Of a DNA stretch of 64,000 nucleotides, positions 23,801 through 35,881 are shown piece by piece. The stretch spans positions 4,048,443 to 4,112,442 of the forward strand of contig OZ024843.1 in assembly GCA_964017145.1 (NCBI GenBank), given 5' to 3'. The translations under genes and the position numbers were made by a program. The stretch's first letter is position 1. Each line of letters opens with the position of its first letter. Below the pieces are notes generated by a model. It made no database searches, had not been told where the DNA came from, and was given only the letters and a program-made list of their open reading frames with translations. This stretch comes from Agrocybe praecox (lineage: Eukaryota; Basidiomycota; Agaricomycetes; Agaricales; Agrocybaceae).

Positions 23801-24696
23801 GGACTGAGTGTTTTCGAAGATTCGAGTCATATGTATTCACCTTGCGAAGCTCGACTTTTCAGGTCACCCAAAAACTAGCGAAAAACCACGAGTTTGGGTT
23901 TCCAGACCTGAAAAGTTGATGTTCCTAGGGTGATTAGTACTTAGTGCCGGACGTTGCATGGATTGGTTTTTAATTTTAATTTATCTATTCGGACGCAAGC
24001 AAGCACGAAATGATTCAATGAAACGCAACGATTTAACCCAATGAACGCTGGCGCTGAACAAGGAAAAGAAGGAAGAAAAAGCTCGATCATGAAAAACTCG
24101 CGCAACTCGAAATGAAATCCCGCAGTTGGTGACCGGTGAAAGATGAATCTAGGATCTTGCTGATCCTGATCCTGATCCCAATCGCCGACCCCGAAATCAA
24201 AGAGGAGACGAAATCCCACGTCAGTAAACCCTAAACCTAATAGCGATCATACTAATAGGTACTAATATCATCTTACATAATTAAGGCAAGTCAGCAACCC
24301 ATCGAGTGAAACCGATCTCGATCTAATCTGTTCGTTACTTTTTATGGACGCGATGGATGGGATTGCCGCTTTCCTCTTTCCCTGTTTTAAAAATCTTATT
24401 CTGCTCGTGCATATATATGTAAATATGTAGGGCCTCCCTAAGGCTATATAACCCTCCGGTGTTCTAACTCCCCCTTCCTCTTCTCGATTTCCGCTATTCC
24501 GCTCGTCTGCCTGCCTGCCTCGCTCGCTCTGCTCTGTCTTTGCCTGCCTGCCTGTCTCTCCGTCCGTCTCGTATTGGACTTGCTTGACTAGACTTACTCG
24601 CTTCCCTGGTTGTTTGTTCTCTGATACGCGTTGTGGGCACCTACGACACACACACACATATATATATAGCTCCCGATATACGCATACACACAACCT
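17812..24696. other. Long gene-poor stretch and upstream region of the C2H2 gene
   Basis: No gene is supported across nearly 7 kb apart from the MITE at 20301-20483. The largest frame (19368-19934, plus) has no family resemblance and no splice context. Short simple repeats occur: gcatcc units near 19866-19890, gaatt units near 22920-22937, gatcct units near 24160-24175. From about 22.4 kb on the sequence becomes like a promoter: pyrimidine-rich at 24470-24600 (ctgcctgcctgcc, ctcgctcgctc), a TATA-like tatata at 24445, and ca/ta repeats at 24648-24670. Confidence 0.4.
20301..20483. mobile_element. Tc1/mariner-type MITE, 183 bp
   Basis: The ends are inverted copies: CAGTCAAACCTGTCTTATCC from 20303 and, reading inward from the other end, CAGTCAAGCCTGTCTTATCC from 20481, continuing CATA on both sides. 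Each end is flanked by TA, the usual target duplication of Tc1/mariner elements. The interior repeats the phrase 'cccataacc' several times and has no coding capacity. Short related segments occur at 31303-31378 and 37262-37318. Confidence 0.8.
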
Positions 24697-27600
24697 ATGC
24701 ATATGCCTTCAGCTTCAAGCTCCAGCTCCAGCTCTTCTTCCTCCTCCTCCTCAGGATCCTCAACGAAGACCACTACTCCCGCGACAGCCTCATCCGCAGG
24801 AATACCAACAACAGCGATGCAGCACCGTCTCGCAGTTGCCCACTCGCCTTTGCACTCGCCCTTGCATTTGCATTCCCCTGCTTCGGGATCAGGCTCAGGA
24901 TCAGGCTCGTCGTCGCCAACGTCCCGCAGCACCTCAAGCCCCAGCTCAAGTTCAAGCTCACGGACCGCAGTGGACGTACACTCACACTCGCCGACGACGC
25001 GGACGAAGATGATGTCCCTGCCGAGTATACATGAGATGTTCCCTGGTGCGTATTGGGTTTTTTTTCCTTTCTTCCTTCCTTTCTTTGCACCATTCGGTGT
25101 GTTTTGAATGGATAAATAAAATAAAACAAAATCGACGACTAAACTGATTTCCTTCCCCCCTTTCTTGTTTACGATGCGTATAGATCACCTAATGCACAAA
25201 ACGAACAAATCTAAAGCTCATTCGAGTTCAAAGCGTAGCGGTCCTGCTGCTGCTGCTTCAACCTCTTCTTCTGCTTCTCGTCCTATACCTGCGCCTGCGG
25301 ACGAGGACGAAGACGAGGACAACTACGACCCTCCATCAGAAGGTGAAGGAGACGAACTTGGAGACACTCGAAGGAGTCGTCGGGGAGGGTCGATCATGAT
25401 ATCGACTGTGGGCCCTGGGTATCCCGGTATTGAGGTGTGTACTTATTTCTATCTCTTATTTTTTCTGTTTCGTTCTGTTCTGTTCTGTTCTTTTCTTTCT
25501 TTTTCCATGAACTATTTATTTATAATCCACCGCCCCGCCCCCTCTTTTGATTCTATTTCGATTTATCCTGTCTTCCTTTCTTGTCCACCCTTCTCCCGAA
25601 CCTCCCGAACCTCCCGAATATCTTTCTCTGCCCATTTTTATACATACACACATACACCCTGTTTCACACAGTACGTATCGCTGATTGATACGTTCATTGT
25701 CTCGTCTCGGGAGGGAGGGAAGGAAAATCATGATTTGCGTCTTTCTTTCCCCTTGTCTGTCTGTGTCATGTCATGTCAATTTTCGTGTTTTGCCTTTTCT
25801 TTCTTTGATTCAACTCTTTTTTTGTTATCCACGATACCGCTACCTATCGCGTTATACATAGGTGCGGTATACATAGACAGTACACTGCGCGCTGCGTGCT
25901 CTGCGGGATGGATGGATAGTGCTGCTACCCCCCTACTCGCCTTGCCTTGCTTACTTTCCTAGACCGTGGTTTGTCTAGCCTTGCCTTGCTTTGGTTTCGG
26001 CTGCGGTTTGCGGTTAGAATAGACGGTATGTTTTGCACTGCGCGCTCCGCGGGGTGGATAGTGCTGCTACCATCCTACTTGCCTTGCCTATTCTTCCTAC
26101 TCCGTGGTTTGTCTGGCCTTGCTTTGGTTTCGGTTTCGGTTTCGGTTTGCGGTTTTTTACCCACCGTTACCTTACCCTATCCTACCCAGACTTCCCTACC
26201 CAGACTTCCCGTACCGCGACGTGCGTATCCCCGCTCGCACTGTCATGCTTTGCGGTCGGGGTCGGTCTTTGGGGTTCGCCTTTTCTTCTTTCCTTCCTTT
26301 CCTTTCTTTCATTCTTCGCCTTCCCCTTTCTTCGCCTTTCCATTCTTCGCCGTCTGTCCCCTTTAATTATTTTTATTTTTATTCTATTTTTTCGCCTCCC
26401 CCTCGCTAGTTTCTTCGCTTCGCTTCGAGTCTCGCCCCGCATATTTCGATGTTTCGATGTTTCGATCGATCGATCATCCCTTCATCCTTTCATTCGATTC
26501 GCGCGCTGGTTACCCGATACAGTGGGCGGCGTGGCGATCATTAAGGACCGAGGAGGATGAAAATCGGATTAGTAGGGAATGAAGGCCCTGGATTTTTTCG
26601 TTTCTTTTTTTTCGAGGACTTTCTTGGGTCTTCTTGTTTTTGGTTGGGTGTTGGCTCTTGGGATTTTTTACGAGCTTGGCCAGGATGTCGGCGCTTGGGT
26701 TCTTAAAGGACTTTTGGAATTGGATTGGGCATTTATTTCATTTTTTCTCAAGGGACGTATTCCTGGACGTACGTACGTACACGCTATGCGCGTTAAACCC
26801 GAGCGAGCGAGGAAGCGCTGCGTTTCGTTTGGCATCGTGTGCCATTTCTTTTCTATTTGAAATTTCGACTTTGCTTCTTCTACTTCTTCTGTCCTTTCAT
26901 TCGCATTCCCACGTTCCTAATTCAGCCCGCTGATCCCCCTATTTCTTGGCGTCATTTTAGCACTCCTCGGATCGACAGCATCATTCGCGTCAGAGGGTTC
27001 CCCATCAGCATCAGCATCAGCCTAGTTCCTTTCAGAATCATCAGCAAAATCGACGCTTGTCCACGTCTGGCTCGTCAACGTCGACCGTACGGATGACGCA
27101 ACAAACTGCGAATGATACCACAAACGGACATTGCGCGTGTTGTGCGTCTGGACACGCACAACCTTCTTCCTCCTCCTCGGCTACATCGTCTTCGAGAGGG
27201 GCTCAATATGCCCACGATTATCGCAGTTCGAGTTCGAGCTCAAGGTCGGGTGATAGTCATACTCCCACTACTTCGTCGGCTGGGTTTTCCTCTGCGTTCA
27301 CGAGGGAACCCATCCAAGGCGCGCTTATCTCTCCGCCACCGCCACCGTCTCATCCCCATTCGTACGTTGGCCAACAGCAGTACCGGGACCGTCGTCCACA
27401 CCAACCTCCGCAATATCCCATTCACAGAGGAAGCGAGTACGCAGGCCCGCGCGCCAGTGCTCCTCGCAGAGGATACGCAGACGAGTATGGTTCGCCCGAC
27501 ATGGACATGGATATGGACTTAGATATGGATATGGACGGAATGGGCATGGGCATGGACGTAGATGATGCGGATGCGGATGGTGGGATGGGTGGTGTAGGGG

Positions 27601-29313
27601 GTAATGGAGGCGGTGGAGGAAACGGAAAGAAACATGTCTGTCCGACTTGTTTTAAGCGGTTCAATCGCCCGAGTAGTTTGAGGATCCATGTTAACACCCA
27701 TACAGGCGCGACGCGTGAGTTGTATTCTATGTCCCTATTTTCCTTGTGTACTTATCGAATGTCTAGCATTCCGCTGCCCATGGCCAAACTGCGGTCGGGA
27801 ATTCAACGTGAACTCAAACATGCGTAGACACTACAGGAACCATGTCGGGCCTCAGGGGGCTCCTCCTGGTACGAATCCTCCTACTCCTACTAGTGCAACG
27901 ACCAACTCGACCAACTCGCGTGCTCTCAAGGTCCCTCCTGCACCGCCTCACGTACCACCGCCAGGCATCGACCCTGAGATGGGCCCTTTCAAGCGCAGGC
28001 GGGCGTATGCCCCGCAGAGACCACCATATCTTGATCTGCCGAGGGAGCAGCGGCAGCAGTATTCTCACCCACACCAGCAGCAGCAGCAACGCACCGGGTA
28101 CCCACAACCTCGCGCTGAGGGTTACTCGGCATCCTACCCACCTCCTGGCCCCCCAGCGAACGCATACGACGCGCGACACGGGTACGCGCACGCCCCTGGG
28201 CCGCGCCATCGCGAGGAGGACGATCGCGAGGATGGGAGGTACCGCTATGAGAGGGAGAGGTATTATAATACGGGCGGGAGTTATCCGTCCCAGTACCCTT
28301 CGTCTTCGTCTTCGCGTCCGGGAAATAACGCGTATCCCAATCCCACTTCGAACCCTTACCCCGCTCCTCCGTTCCCTCTCGCCATTTCGCCTCCTCATGC
28401 GCATAGATCGGCGGCCTCTTCACACACCCCTCACCTTCCTCCCTCAAGTTCATCAAGCCAGTACGCGCACCCGCATACAGGCGCATATTACCACCCGCGC
28501 AGCAGCTCGCGCTCGATGATGCCCTCGCCGCCTATCACGAATTTGTCTGTGAGTGGGGATGAGGATGAGGATGAGGAAGGCGAGGGTGATGATTCGGGAG
28601 ACGAGCATGAACACGAGGGTGGTTACGATCATGATCATCGTCAACAAGAAATGCATACTAGACGCGCATATGAGCATTCGTACCCTACGCCTGTGTCTGC
28701 TGGTGGACGTAATGGTGGTGGGGGCGCTCAGGTTAAGCAGGAAGCGGAGGACGATGTTCGTGCTTCCGCAGACCACGATGACGGTGACGACCACGAAGAC
28801 GAAGACAACGACGAAGAAGAAGAAGAAGAAATCGACCAACTCGCTTCCTCCTCCTCTTCCTCTGCCTCTGAAGAAGACCCCGACGACGGGGAATACCGTA
28901 CAAGTTCGTCTTATCGTCTACGTGCCCATGCGCGGCAGAGCCGAAGGCAGGGGCAGGTCGTCGCTGCCCGAGTTGACAGCGGGAAGGAGCAAGCGACCAC
29001 CAAGGTACTAAGAAAGTTACCCGAGAGGAGCGCAAGGCGCGCACATCCTTATGCTTATGCGCGGGCTTCGAGGTCTCCGTTGCCTTTAAACAGTGTGTCA
29101 AGTTCTGCTGTGAGCCCGAGCAGCGCCAGCGCCAGTCCGTCCTCGTCATTACCCCCACCTACCCCCAGCTCGACATCGCCTGCATCACCACACCCGCACT
29201 CGCACCCGCACGCGAAAGCCAAATATACCTCCTCGATCCCGCACTACGACTCCAAGGTCATGTCGCATGTGTCTACTACTTTGAGGCCTGCGCAGGGGTT
29301 TGGTGCGAGGTGA
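24697..29313 (+). CDS. Two-finger C2H2 zinc-finger transcription factor
   Basis: Four exons fit in phase: 24697-25045, 25184-25434, 26961-27714 and 27767-29313, giving 966 residues. It opens with a poly-Ser tract, then LPSIHEMFPDHLM near residue 110. Two adjacent C2H2 fingers follow at about 427-447 (CPTC, NRPSSLRIH) and 455-477 (CPWPNC, SNMRRH) joined by a TGATPFR linker, so it should bind DNA in the nucleus. The rest is low-complexity: HQ-rich, MD-repeats (about 385-405), Gly-rich, long acidic runs (DEDE, EEEEEE) and Ser/Pro tracts typical of activation or disordered regions. This finger pair resembles basidiomycete developmental C2H2 regulators, but no orthologue is asserted. Intron 2 is 1526 bp, far longer than the others (138 and 52 bp). 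Confidence 0.8.
25883..26152. repeat. Tandem duplication inside the long C2H2 intron
   Basis: About 25883-26013 and 26036-26152 are similar: both begin cactgcgcgct, share ggatagtgctgctacc, then ccttgcctt, ccgtggtttgtct, ccttgctttggtttcgg and end with ggtttgcgg. The second copy has extra ggtttc units. This and neighbouring pyrimidine-rich tracts account for much of the unusual intron length. Confidence 0.75.
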
Positions 29314-30702
29314 TGGTGATTTGGAGGTGATTTTTGTTGGCTTGGCTTGGTAGCTTTTGATGTGTTCTTGAATCTTGGGATCCCTCGACTCGACTCGACT
29401 TTTTCGTGGTTCGGCCTCAGTCAAGGGCTCGATCAGGTCTATTTCTTTCTTTCCTTTTTTTTGGCTCTTGAAATTTGAACGTTTGAACACGGAACTTTCG
29501 TCACACATCCCTCTCGTCTCGCTTTTATTCTTCTTGGAACATTTCTTTCTTCTCTTTTTTGGCACTTGGGTCTTGTCTTCATTTGTTCTTCTTTTTTGGT
29601 CAGACGTACGTGTGACGTACATACATATCAACCACCACCACCACCACTTTCATCGCTGTCCTTGCTGTCATCTCGCTTACCTACCATAAAGTACTACACA
29701 CCATACACTCACACTCTACGTTACGCTACGCCTACATATACATACGTACGCCCCTTTACATACATAGTAACATACATGCATGAATACCGCATCCCTGTGA
29801 TTTTTTTTGATCCTTTCTTACGATTTACTTCAAGTTGGATGAACAGTGGAAATTTGTGATGTATTTTGGTTTGATTATCGGGTGACAATTCAGCTACACC
29901 TGTGCGGCCTAAGATACTATACCTTATTGTCAGCGACTCAGCGCGCTCACCATTACCGGGTGATGTCGATGAAGATGTATCTGCGTCTGGGATATCATCC
30001 AACTTTCTTTCACCTTGATACACACAGCTTTGAAGCCAATGATGCATGCTCAAGAGCGCTAGGACAGGACCCATCGATATGCTCTGATTTATCCTTCAAG
30101 GAAAGGAATCCTCCCATCATCATGAATTTTTGAAGTCCTTCGTGGGGCCGAAATGTCATTGTCGATAGATCTCAGTCGAGACGACGCCCATAAATTTCGT
30201 CGGTTAATTCTTGAAACGTCACCAAAGCATTCATACCCTACATGCGAGCCTCGAGAAACAAATTGGAAGTATTGTATTTATTGGATCTATAACGAGCTGG
30301 GGGCCGCCGCCAGTGGGTTTGGGGTATGCGCTCTGATGGAAGGGATCTCTCTGCGGAGCAATTCCATACGGCGGTCTATATATATATTACCATGCCACTT
30401 TTTGTAGAAATATCCCTCCCATTACACGAATAAGTATCTCCCCTTGGGTCTCCGTTGAAGCACTCGTATCGAATCCAGGCATTAATACAGAACGGCCCGC
30501 AATAGTACTCGACGCAGGACGCCGTACAGCACGCACGGAAGGAACGGAGGATATTGATTATCACTCAATAATTGAAGAAATGGAGACTGTTTTCAAGAGT
30601 GGTAGAGTATATATAACTTCTCTCTTCAACCAACCAATTTCCTTGATGTTGATGTTGTCCCTTTGTTACTACTACCTCCGTCTACTCTTCCAGACGCGAC
30701 AA
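29314..30702. other. 3' region of the C2H2 gene and intergenic DNA
   Basis: Pyrimidine-rich and simple-sequence DNA follows the stop codon (tcgactcgactcgac near 29385, caccaccaccac near 29633-29645, tacata repeats near 29730-29775). No gene is supported. A TATA-like tatatata at 30608-30615 is followed by a pyrimidine-rich stretch and the ATG at 30703. Confidence 0.4.
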
Positions 30703-30899
30703 TGTCGTATGTGAGAAAAGGTTCACCGCCCCATACGCATCAGGGCCCAATGGCAAACTGGTAGGTCATGGTATTCCGTTCGCGGAGCCCTCTCCGTTGA
30801 CGAGATCGATAACAAATTATACACCCTCCAATGGATTTCCCCGCTGCTCTCTAGCGGTATCTATTATCTTGTCGATGTTTGGAACGGGGCTTTTAGAGT
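30703..30899 (+). CDS. Possible small gene start, unknown product (partial)
   Basis: A TATA-like sequence and pyrimidine-rich leader precede ATGTC at 30703; a putative 36-nt intron (gtatgtgag to catcag) then leads to a frame reading GALSVDEIDNKLYTL and ending around SGIYYLVDVWNGAFR near 30899. After that the frame meets a stop unless another intron (gtattttt to ggcag) is used, and no continuation is convincing. The family is not recognised. It may be a gene remnant. Confidence 0.25.
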
Positions 30900-32129
30900 A
30901 TTTTTTATCGTTCTTCCATGAGATCGGAGACGATATCCCTGCTTCTAAAATTCCCGGCAGATATACTTAGGTGGCTCAGTATGCATCAGACCGTCTTGCC
31001 CTACATAACATGATTGTCTAAATTAGATTGAGTCTTCCCGTGGGCAAATCAAAATGTACGGCCTTGTGTGATACAATACGTTGAGTAAACAGAGTGCATG
31101 GCTCGCTTCTGGACTATATGGCGTCGCAACTGATCCTGTACCCATGACTAACACAACGTCGCCAGTTCAGGCTTGAATGTTTGAACATCGGCGCTGCTTT
31201 AAGCGCTTGCCTTTGCCGATTCCCAATTAGGAAGTCCCAGTGAACTTTGAATTTATAGGTACCTAGCCATCATTGATTTCCCCTTGTTTCTGCGAGTGAA
31301 CTGAGTATAGTCGACCCCATAGCCCTCAAAACCCATAACCCTTTATAACCCATAGCATTTTTGATCCACCAAGTTGATACACGAAGGTATGGACTGATTC
31401 AGGGGCGTAATTCGGGCCAGGCGCTAAAATTAAAGGTCCGTCAAGTGGTTCTCGGGTTTGATGGCCAATCCACGCGAATCATCATCAGAGAATCATGATT
31501 CATTCTAAGACTGGAACATTTACGAATCAGCCGGCAGAGCACGTAACCAATTTTATCTCGCGAGAGCTCACAAATAAGGAGTAGGATTTCACTTTGGAAC
31601 CGGGCCAAAGATTTCATTAAGACATTGGAAATAGCACCAGGCATAATCGGACGTATCATTTGAGCGACGCCAAGGAGGCCACACAAAAGAAATCCTACAA
31701 ACTTCGGGATTAAGGAATGTTTTTCTTTCTAATCCATGTCAGGAGCAAGGAGGTCCTTTACTGAGTACTAGAAGGTGAATGAGTAAGTAAGGCATGTGTA
31801 AATTGTCGCTGCTACATATGTCCGAGATTTGGACCGCGAACAAGATTTAAGGGTGTCTGGAAAAACAAGAATGTGTCAAAGCCTCTGCACGATCGCACAT
31901 CCATACATGGATGGTCCTTTTCATGGGATGGAGGCAGATGGCTCCCTACCTTCGCTGAATATGAAACACTACATACATCAGTTGGTATACCAGGCGTGAA
32001 TGATCGTCACTTTTGATCTAGTGGTTCCGGAATTTCGAGGCAACAACGTTTATAGTCTGAAGTGGCATTGTACTGCACTCAACCGAAACAAAATGCCAGG
32101 GTAACTCGTACGCATCATCTCCTCTATAT
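30900..32129. other. Gene-poor stretch
   Basis: No gene supported. A minus-strand frame at 31441-31686 (with GLLGVAQMIRPIMPG) is weakly protein-like. A diverged piece of the MITE family lies at 31303-31378. Confidence 0.35.
31303..31378. repeat. Diverged fragment related to the MITE at 20301
   Basis: It contains cccataaccctttataacccatag followed by a variant of the ttttt-ccacc segment that occurs in the same order in the left half of the 20.3 kb element. Only one end is recognisable. Confidence 0.45.
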
Positions 32130-33484
32130 CTACAACTTGCTCGAAACCTGTTTCGCATTTCCGTCTACCTGACCGATTATAATATCATAGATAGCCGATG
32201 CCAGCTTGGTCGGAGACTCTTGAACGACCTAGAAGTATCAAGAAATTAATTTGAGGTGCAACCGGTCATATTTAGTACATACAAGGTGCCCAACATCTTC
32301 CAGTCGCACAACGGAAGCGAAGGTTCTTCTTTCCTGAGAGTTGAGTAAAGAGTCTTGAACATCCCTTTCGCTGTCAAACCCAAGAATCAATATCCTGTTT
32401 CTTCATTTTTGGAAGGACTTACAACATATCATTATTTCCGCCATATATCAGATGTATGGGCACATGTTCACAAATCTGGTTGAGGCGGTTGAGAGCGTCA
32501 TATGAAAAGCGTTGTCCTGTGAAAGCAATATTCTCGCACTGCCTATGAGTCGTCAACGTCACTCCTGAAGTCTTGTCCGGATAGAACGCTGTTGGCAGGG
32601 GGCGTAGGCCAAATTTCTGGCGATATAAACGTTTAGTCGTATTCGTAGCTCTTCTTGATCATCTCGTACCATATATTTCTCAAGGACCCTCCCATCCCAG
32701 GCACCCCATGGAAGTCTGGAACCCAGCCAATTTGCGGCGTCATCGTAGCTCTTCCAAATATCCTTTCGTATGGGGGTCATAGCTTTCACCATCTTGTAAA
32801 TCTCCGACTCATGGCCTTGCTTCTCTCTTCCCCAGATAGGCGGATCCACAAGAATGAGCCTCGAATACGGGATGCGATAAGGTGGGTTGAAATAGGAAGT
32901 TGACAAAGTTCTGTTGACAATGAACCTTTCAGAGAATTGAGCAAAGTGATTTGAATTCCTTACATGGCAACAGACCCTGCAGAATGACCGCACAAAACCA
33001 CCTCGTGAAGTTTAGGGTCGAGAGGGCCGAATAAACCTGACCGGTAAAGGTGGGCAAACGCATCTGCATAGTCCCAGATGGCTACAAGACAGTGAGCGCT
33101 TCCGAGTCCCTAGCTCATGAAGGTACTTACTGAGCAGGTCGGGATTCCTAACCAAGATGTCCTCATTCAAAACACATGCCTCTCCATGGTTCTGACAATC
33201 CAAAGCCCATACTTCGCGAATAACCTTCCCTTTATCGAGTTCGAACAGGTCCTCGATAGTGGGCTCCCATGTTTCCTTGACTAGCAAGAAACATGAGTCA
33301 ACAGCTCGCACAGAACATCGTGTAACTTACAGAAACCAGCCCCGTGGCCCAACAAAAGGATGATACCCGGTCCATAGACGTCTTGCTTTTCCCGAGAAGC
33401 ATCCGTATACTTCTTCATTGGACATATCATGGGTAGTCCATGCGTCTGGGTGCTGATCGAATATTTCTCGACATTCAAAAGCAT
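32130..33484 (-). CDS. Alpha/beta hydrolase
   Basis: A multi-exon minus-strand gene. I start it at the ATG at 33484 (MLLNVEKYSISTQTHGLPM) because this matches the usual N-terminus of the family. Then come GIILLLGHGAGF (oxyanion region), ETWEPTIEDLF, the nucleophile elbow VVLCGHSAGS (Ser codon 32981-32983), LILVDPPIWGRE, WDGRVLEKYM, GLRPLPTAFYP, IHLIYGGNNDML, and EDVGHLV with the likely catalytic His, ending KQVSSKL-stop. Six or so introns of 50-60 bp can be placed in phase. The full triad-like set is present, so the enzyme looks functional; likely an esterase/lipase-like hydrolase resembling fungal LPX1-type proteins. Substrate unknown. It is divergently oriented from two SDR genes about 1 kb away, which could act on the same substrates (inference). 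Confidence 0.85.
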
Positions 33485-34408
33485 TCTGACCGTCAAGTTC
33501 CTAACCAACAAAGGTTCCTTGTCAGTGTTCCCGAATCTTGCTCCCTGTCGGCGATCATACTCGGGTTGTTTTCGCACTGACCCAGGTTAATAATGTACGC
33601 GGTGTTGATTTCGATGCCCTCGCAAGTACGAGTAATCCTTGTGATTATGAACATGCCTATTCTTGACACCTCTTGTTCTATTGTTGTCGCGGATTGGTCG
33701 CGGAGCTTTCCACAAACGTTCTAGTTACGGTGCCAGATCAGCACATTTTGGAAATAATTACCACGGTAAGTCATAGTTTGAGAAATATGATGACCAACGT
33801 CAACGGTGGTACTGGTATCTGGGTGTCGGATATTGACTTGATAGGTCATGTTCTGATTAGTCGATGCTGATTTCTAAACGAAAACGGGAACTTGGTAGCA
33901 CCATTTCATAGTCCGATTGACCTCCGATTGATGGCCGCTTGTTATTTTGCCGCACAAACAATGACTAACAATGAGCGTTACCGTCCGGGACAGTGGACTC
34001 CGGGCGGGGGGTGACTTACCTGGACTTACCTGGAACGTACCGTTAGCACTGGCAGACACCACTACTTTTTGTCTTCCAAGTGCGTCCGTAAATCTTCTGT
34101 CGGAAACTGGAAACCTGCGAATGCAATGTAAGATGCTTTTTCGTGCAGTTCTATGAGGATTCCCAAATTGACATCATGAACCAATTATCAGGATCGAGGA
34201 CCGGAAAAGTTAAAAATACAATACTTATGTCTGCACGGAACGACGCGGTGTCCTTGCGAATTGTCGATGAATCGATAAGAGATTCGACGAGTTACTATCC
34301 AGCAAATATGGAAAGCTTATCGATATTCAAGCTATAGATCCATAATCCATTCTTCTCCCTCCGATAAGGATGGTCACATTGGACGTTGAATGTTGAACGT
34401 TGGCATGG

Positions 34409-34416
34409 TATAAATA
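34409..34416 (+). promoter_or_regulatory. TATA box of SDR-D
   Basis: tataaata lies 48-55 bp upstream of the ATG at 34464. Directly upstream (34383-34402) is acgttgaatgttgaacgttg, the reverse complement of a TTCAAC-rich repeat found at 47161-47197. Confidence 0.6.
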
Positions 34417-34463
34417 CAGGCGAGAATCAGCAATGTTTCCTGCATTCATCTGCTCCTCTCAAC

Positions 34464-35542
34464 ATGTCAAAGCAGCTCGTATGGTTGATTACGGGAACAA
34501 CGTACGTTTATACACCCATAATTTTCCACAGTCTATAAAACCGTCTGATTGCTAGGTCTGGCTTGGGACGTGATTTAGCTTTGGCCGCCTTGAGACGCGG
34601 TGACAAAGTCATCGCTACAGGCCGGGCACGTTCAATACAAAAGTTAGATGATCTCAAAAACGAAGGGGCAGACACCCTCGAACTCGACGTTACCTCCCCC
34701 CTTAATACCCTTCACGAAGTGGCAAAGAGGGCAGTGGCCATTCATGGGCGAATTGACGTGCTCGTCAATAATGCTGGTTATATTCTTGTTGGTGCAATTG
34801 AAGAAAGCACGTCAGTACAACTATGAATTTTGTTTTATGGATTAATATCTGAGTGATGCATGTTTGCAGGCCCGAGGAAACATTTGACCAATTCAACACC
34901 AACGTTTTCGGGGCTTTGAACGTTAGTCGTGCGTTTCTTCCGTACATGAGAGAGAAACGGACCGGGACCGTCGTTTTCATCGGCTCTCTCGGAGGATGGA
35001 AGTGAGTAATTCTATTGACTTGGCACATACATTTCTACATTATTTCAAAATCAGATCCACACCTTACGCTGGTCTATACGCTACTACAAAATGGGCCCTC
35101 CGCGGGATATCCGAGACTCTTCATGACGAGATTTCTCCTCTCGGTCTTCGCAGTATCTGCATAGACTTTGGTTATTTCAGGACCTCTTTCCTTCAATCTG
35201 AACAGCGAGCGCCGAAGGTCGAAAGAATTTCCGATTACAAAGAGATCGGTGACAATGTGGAAGCTGCACTGCAAGGTTTTTGCACCTAACCGTTCGCGTA
35301 ATTCCTTATTCTGACTGATTTCTGGTCCACTAGCATACAACGGGAAACAGCCAGGAGACCCACAAAAAGGTGTAGAAATTATCCTTGATCTAATCCGTGG
35401 TGAAGGTGTTGCTGCAGAAAAACCTTTGCCTGTGGGCATTGCACTGGGTACAGATGCGTATAACGTAGCTAAGACAGCATCAGAGAAGGCCTTAGTACGT
35501 CTGGAGGAATGGAAGGATGTTTCATCTAGCACTGATTTTTGA
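34464..35542 (+). CDS. SDR-D: intact short-chain dehydrogenase/reductase
   Basis: Five exons (34464-34501, 34556-34810, 34870-35001, 35055-35275, 35334-35542) give 284 residues, a normal length for a classical SDR. Visible motifs: cofactor loop TGTTSGLGRD, acidic LELDVT, IDVLVNNAG, catalytic Ser in VVFIGSLGGW, YATTKWALRG with Tyr and Lys of YxxxK, and a C-terminal GTDAYNVAKTASEKALVRLE. It should be a cytosolic NAD(P)-dependent alcohol/ketone oxidoreductase; the substrate cannot be told. It sits 340 bp upstream of the related SDR-E in the same orientation, so a tandem duplicate, and is the closest match here to the broken copies SDR-A, SDR-B and SDR-C. Confidence 0.9.
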
Positions 35543-35793
35543 AATTGTGCGACGTTAATCCCTCGTCTAGTCCTTACAGAGAAATTCTCTTCGGGCTTTG
35601 GGAGTCTGGAAGACCAAAATGATTATGATTTACCTAACACTTGATCCGTAACTCATTGAAGGATAAGCCAGTGTGGGCACACTTTCAAGAATTTAAGGGG
35701 CACCACTCAATGGTTGTGCGCGCTAGATTCGCAGAGGCTATTATGCCCCAGCCTCAAATTGACCAAAAATATGAGAAGACCTGCGTCACTGGT

Positions 35794-35799
35794 TATAAA
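35794..35799 (+). promoter_or_regulatory. TATA-like box of SDR-E
   Basis: ttataaaacc centred here lies about 85 bp upstream of the ATG at 35882, the only TATA-like sequence in the interval between the two SDR genes. Confidence 0.35.
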
Positions 35800-35881
35800 A
35801 CCTGGATCACCACGATATGGTCTGACTACTCAAAAGCTACTTACTCGAGTACTCTGTCTACTGCGCAAGAGATATAGCAAA

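Noticed and set aside
24268..25129. Several overlapping frames around the start of the C2H2 gene
   Set aside because: Simple-sequence (CA, CT, Ser-codon) DNA keeps all frames open; only 24697-25045 splices to the zinc fingers.
25947..26560. Phe/Leu/Ser-rich frames of 139 and 175 codons
   Set aside because: They come from pyrimidine tracts in the long intron and show no domain.
27814..28404. 196-codon minus-strand open frame across the C2H2 gene
   Set aside because: Arg/Val-rich low-complexity shadow of the G+C-rich coding exon; no independent start, splice sites or family.
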